From: Microcebus murinus
Taxonomy: Eukaryota; Chordata; Mammalia; Primates; Cheirogaleidae
DNA: 64,000 nucleotides
Assembly (NCBI RefSeq): GCF_040939455.1
Contig: NC_134106.1
Location: 74,593,001 to 74,657,000, forward strand
Direction of reading: 5' to 3'
Shown here: piece by piece, positions 61,771-64,000 of the stretch
Layout of the letters: each line of letters starts with the position of its first letter
Position numbering within the stretch: the first letter of the stretch is position 1
The notes under the pieces: model-generated
Database searches by the model: none
What the model saw: only the letters and a program-made list of their open reading frames with translations
What the model was told of the DNA's origin: nothing
Program-made: the position numbers and the translations under genes

Positions 61771-62106
61771 TTTTTTTTTTTTTTTTTTTTGAGACAGAGT
61801 CTCGCTTTGTTGCCCAGGCTAGAGTGAGTGCCGTGGCGTCAGCCTAGCTCACAGCAACCTCAAACTCCTGGGCTCGAGTGATCCTTCTGCCTCAGCCTCC
61901 CGGGTAGCTGGGACTACAGGCATGCGCCACCATGCCCGGCTAATTTTTTATATATATATCAGTTGGCCAATTAATTTCTTTCTATTTATAGTAGAGACGG
62001 GGTCTCGCTCTTGCTCAGGCTGGTTTTGAACTCCTGACCTTGAGCAATCCGCCCGCCTCGGCCTCCCAAGAGCTAGGATTACAGGCGTGAGCCACAGCGC
62101 CCGGCC
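61771..62106 (-). mobile_element. lemur-type Alu, antisense, with target-site duplication
   Basis: T-run, GAGACAGAGTCTCGCTTTGT, the lemur block CAGTTGGCCAATTAATTTC, and terminal CACAGCGCCCGGCC. The 14-bp direct repeat TTCAATTGACTTTT at 61757-61770 and 62107-62120 brackets it. Low divergence suggests a recent insertion. Confidence 0.97.
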
Positions 62107-62120
62107 TTCAATTGACTTTT

Positions 62121-62610
62121 AATTGGAAAATTTGGAAATCCTTTTGTTCCACTTGGAAACTGAAGTCCAAATGTGGCCCGACTGTCCCCTGGCAAGGCGG
62201 GTTGGCGATCTCTCTCTCCAGCTGTGCTCCTTTGTGCCCATGCCTCTCAGTTGTCACGTGGCAGGGTGAGGTTGCTCCCACCCATCCTCCTGAAGCCGCA
62301 CTCGCATTTGTCCCAGGGACCGAGGAGACTCTGATGCTGCTCTGGCCAGTGCCCCCTGGGCCAGGGCACTGGTGCTCGGGCTGTGGCCCACTGTGGCAAG
62401 CCTGGGGTGGGAGAGAGCAGCAGTGTCTGCACCTACAGATGAGTGACAGCCAGTAAGGCGGTGCCACTCACAGCCCCGGGACCTGGAGCCTGGGTCTCAC
62501 TGGATCACCTTCGGATTCTGTACTGCACTTACCACGGCACACAGCGAGGGCACTGCCAACTTCATTTTACTTCTATCCTCCTCAGTTATTGGGAATGGTG
62601 CTGCAAGAAG
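62121..62610. other. low-copy sequence, nothing assigned
   Basis: Overlapping open frames on both strands at 62108-62467 have no splice support. Confidence 0.4.
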
Positions 62611-62628
62611 CCAACTCTATTGGGAGGC

Positions 62629-62642
62629 GGGGGGGGGGGGGG
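62629..62642 (+). repeat. (G)14 homopolymer
   Basis: Fourteen consecutive G at the start of the MLT1 LTR, where the consensus has only a short purine run. Confidence 0.9.
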
Positions 62643-62866
62643 ATAGGGCCTTTACAGAGGTAATTAAGTGAAAATGAGGCAGGTAGACCCTAATCCAATC
62701 TGACTGCTGCCCTTATAAAAAGAGGAAATTTGGACACACAAAAGAAACATGGGGTGCTGGTGCATAGAGGGACAGCCATGTGAAGGGAAGCAGGGGGTGG
62801 CCATCTGCGAGCCAAGGACAGGGGCCTCAAAAAGATCACCCCTGCTGACATCTTGACCTTGGACTT

Positions 62867-63389
62867 TGTAACAGAGTAGTCACCCCTCTCCCCATGGATA
62901 TGGAAGGGAAATATTGAGGGTGGGGAATATATAACAGAGGGGATGGCCTGAAAAAAAATGGCAAAAATATTTTTGTCTCTTTAAGAAAACATCCTTCACT
63001 CCTTTTTGAGAACTAAAACCTGCATCCCTGCCTCAGGCCAGTGGTGGGGAGGGACACCCCCCACCACTGTTATTGTTATTTGTGCCACAGGAGATGGCCC
63101 AGTGGGACCTGGTAAAGGGAGGTGCTGGGTGGAGATCACGAGATTGTCTCCAGTGGAGATGAGGAGGTTGGAACTACTGTAGTTGAACATTAATTGCCTG
63201 AAGCTGAGAATCTGTCCTTTAAAAGCCTTGTATTTCTGCTTATTAGGAGAATGATGGTATTTCAGACAGTAGTCTCCATTCTTCTCCTTTGCTGGCAAAG
63301 TAATACACTTCTCTTTCCTTCTCCCCAAACTATTTGTTCTTGTTCTTCTGATGTGGCCTCAAAGACAAGTGGCCAAGCTTTCGGTAATA
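62867..63389 (+). mobile_element. solo LTR of an endogenous retrovirus (class I-like), nested in MLT1
   Basis: A 523-bp unit begins TGTAACAGAG and ends CGGTAATA, bracketed by ACTT at 62863-62866 and 63390-63393, a 4-bp target duplication as gammaretrovirus-like elements leave. Inside are a TATA-like CTTTAAAAGCC near 63217 and an R/U5-like stretch with CTTTGCTGGCAAAGTAATAC, a possible variant polyadenylation signal. No internal viral genes are present. Family not assigned; it is probably a strepsirrhine-lineage LTR. Confidence 0.72.
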
Positions 63390-63490
63390 ACTTCTAGCCT
63401 CTAGAATTGTGAGAAAGAAATTTCTGTTGTCTAAGCCACCCGATCTATGGTATTTTGTTTTGGCAGTCCAGCAAATTAATAGAACAACCC

Positions 63491-64000
63491 TTGCTCATCT
63501 CACACACAATTTAGTAAAATTGGAGTCATTCTACATATACAGTTTTGTTTCATCCGTTATTGATTCACCTTTGCATTGTGAGCACCTTCCTGTGTTCGTG
63601 GTTCCCTGCCAACCAGGAGGATAAAGTTTGAATCCCACAGCTGGGCCCTCAAGATTGTCCACGGACAGGCACTCTCCTGCCCAGCTGGGCCGCTGTGCTT
63701 GCTGTTTCCTGGACTGTCTGTGCCTTTTCTGTTCCTGCCCACCCTCAACCCGACCCCAACTCCCACCCCACCCCGACACCCATTAAAAGAGATTTCCCTG
63801 CTGTCATTCAGGGTTTGGTTCATAACCGAACCTGTCTCATCATGCGGGCCGCTGGCCACGTCAGGGCAGGGACTACACACCCAGCTGCGTCTCCGGTGCT
63901 CACCACGGCCCCTCTAACATACACTATGTCTTCACCCAGCCGTAGGCGATAATGACTTTTTAAAAATAAGGATTGAGAATTATGGGCAGAATTATATTTT
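63491..64000. other. low-copy sequence to window end
   Basis: No exon or repeat that I can support. Confidence 0.4.

Larger units (their letters stand above)
62611..63490 (+). mobile_element. MLT1-type MaLR LTR split by a solo LTR
   Basis: Left part: 'atagggcctttacagaggta', 'cttataaaaagaggaaattt', 'catcttgaccttggactt'. Right part (from 63390): 'cttctagcctctagaattgt', 'aatttctgttgtctaagcca', ending near 'cagcaaattaatagaaca'. Removing 62867-63389 restores the usual MLT1 order. A 14-G run lies at its start. Confidence 0.88.

Overview
This is nuclear DNA of a strepsirrhine primate, most likely a lemur. Four inverted Alu copies (31.4, 38.9, 39.8 and 61.8 kb) share a right-monomer block containing AGTTGGCCAATTAATTTC and CTCGCTCTTGCTCAGGCTGG, a form I know from lemur Alus and not from human AluJ/S/Y. 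Older dimeric Alus, MIRs, MaLR (MLT1/MST) LTRs, L1s and a Tigger-like DNA transposon fill in a typical primate repeat landscape. Nothing bacterial, viral-episomal or plasmid-like is present.

Genes are sparse; the window reads as the intron-rich interior of one or more genes, or as flanking DNA. The best coding evidence is a single 187-bp exon candidate on the + strand at 26854-27040, with a good acceptor, a GTGAGT donor and a protein-like frame that I cannot assign to a family. Two weaker candidates on the same strand (1464-1538 and 5832-6014) have whole-codon lengths and a compatible phase. A CpG island at about 14655-15275 carries a perfect RFX X-box, two CTCF-like cores and GC boxes, so it is a plausible promoter. 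Nearly every L1 lies on the - strand, as expected if the host gene runs on the + strand.

Layout: 0-10 kb is mostly low-copy sequence with one LINE fragment and three Alus. 10.6-14.6 kb is an L1 on the - strand broken by three later insertions (an ERVL-like LTR, an MLT1 LTR and a young L1 3' end). The CpG island and a (CCAT)n array follow at 14.7-15.9 kb. 16-26 kb is low-copy with MIRs, two MaLR LTRs, an L1 and a perfect 40-bp palindrome at 23038. The exon candidate is at 26.9 kb, then low-copy DNA with MIRs to 37 kb. 37-44.8 kb is a dense block of - strand L1 with two Alus. 45-54 kb mixes LTRs, MIR, L1, Alu and low-copy sequence; 54.5-57.4 kb is an L1 reaching its 5' region; 59-60 kb is a Tigger-like transposon; 61.8-63.5 kb holds a lemur-type Alu and an MLT1 LTR split by a solo LTR.

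Repeat family names are from memory of consensus patterns; boundaries are approximate except where target-site duplications are given.
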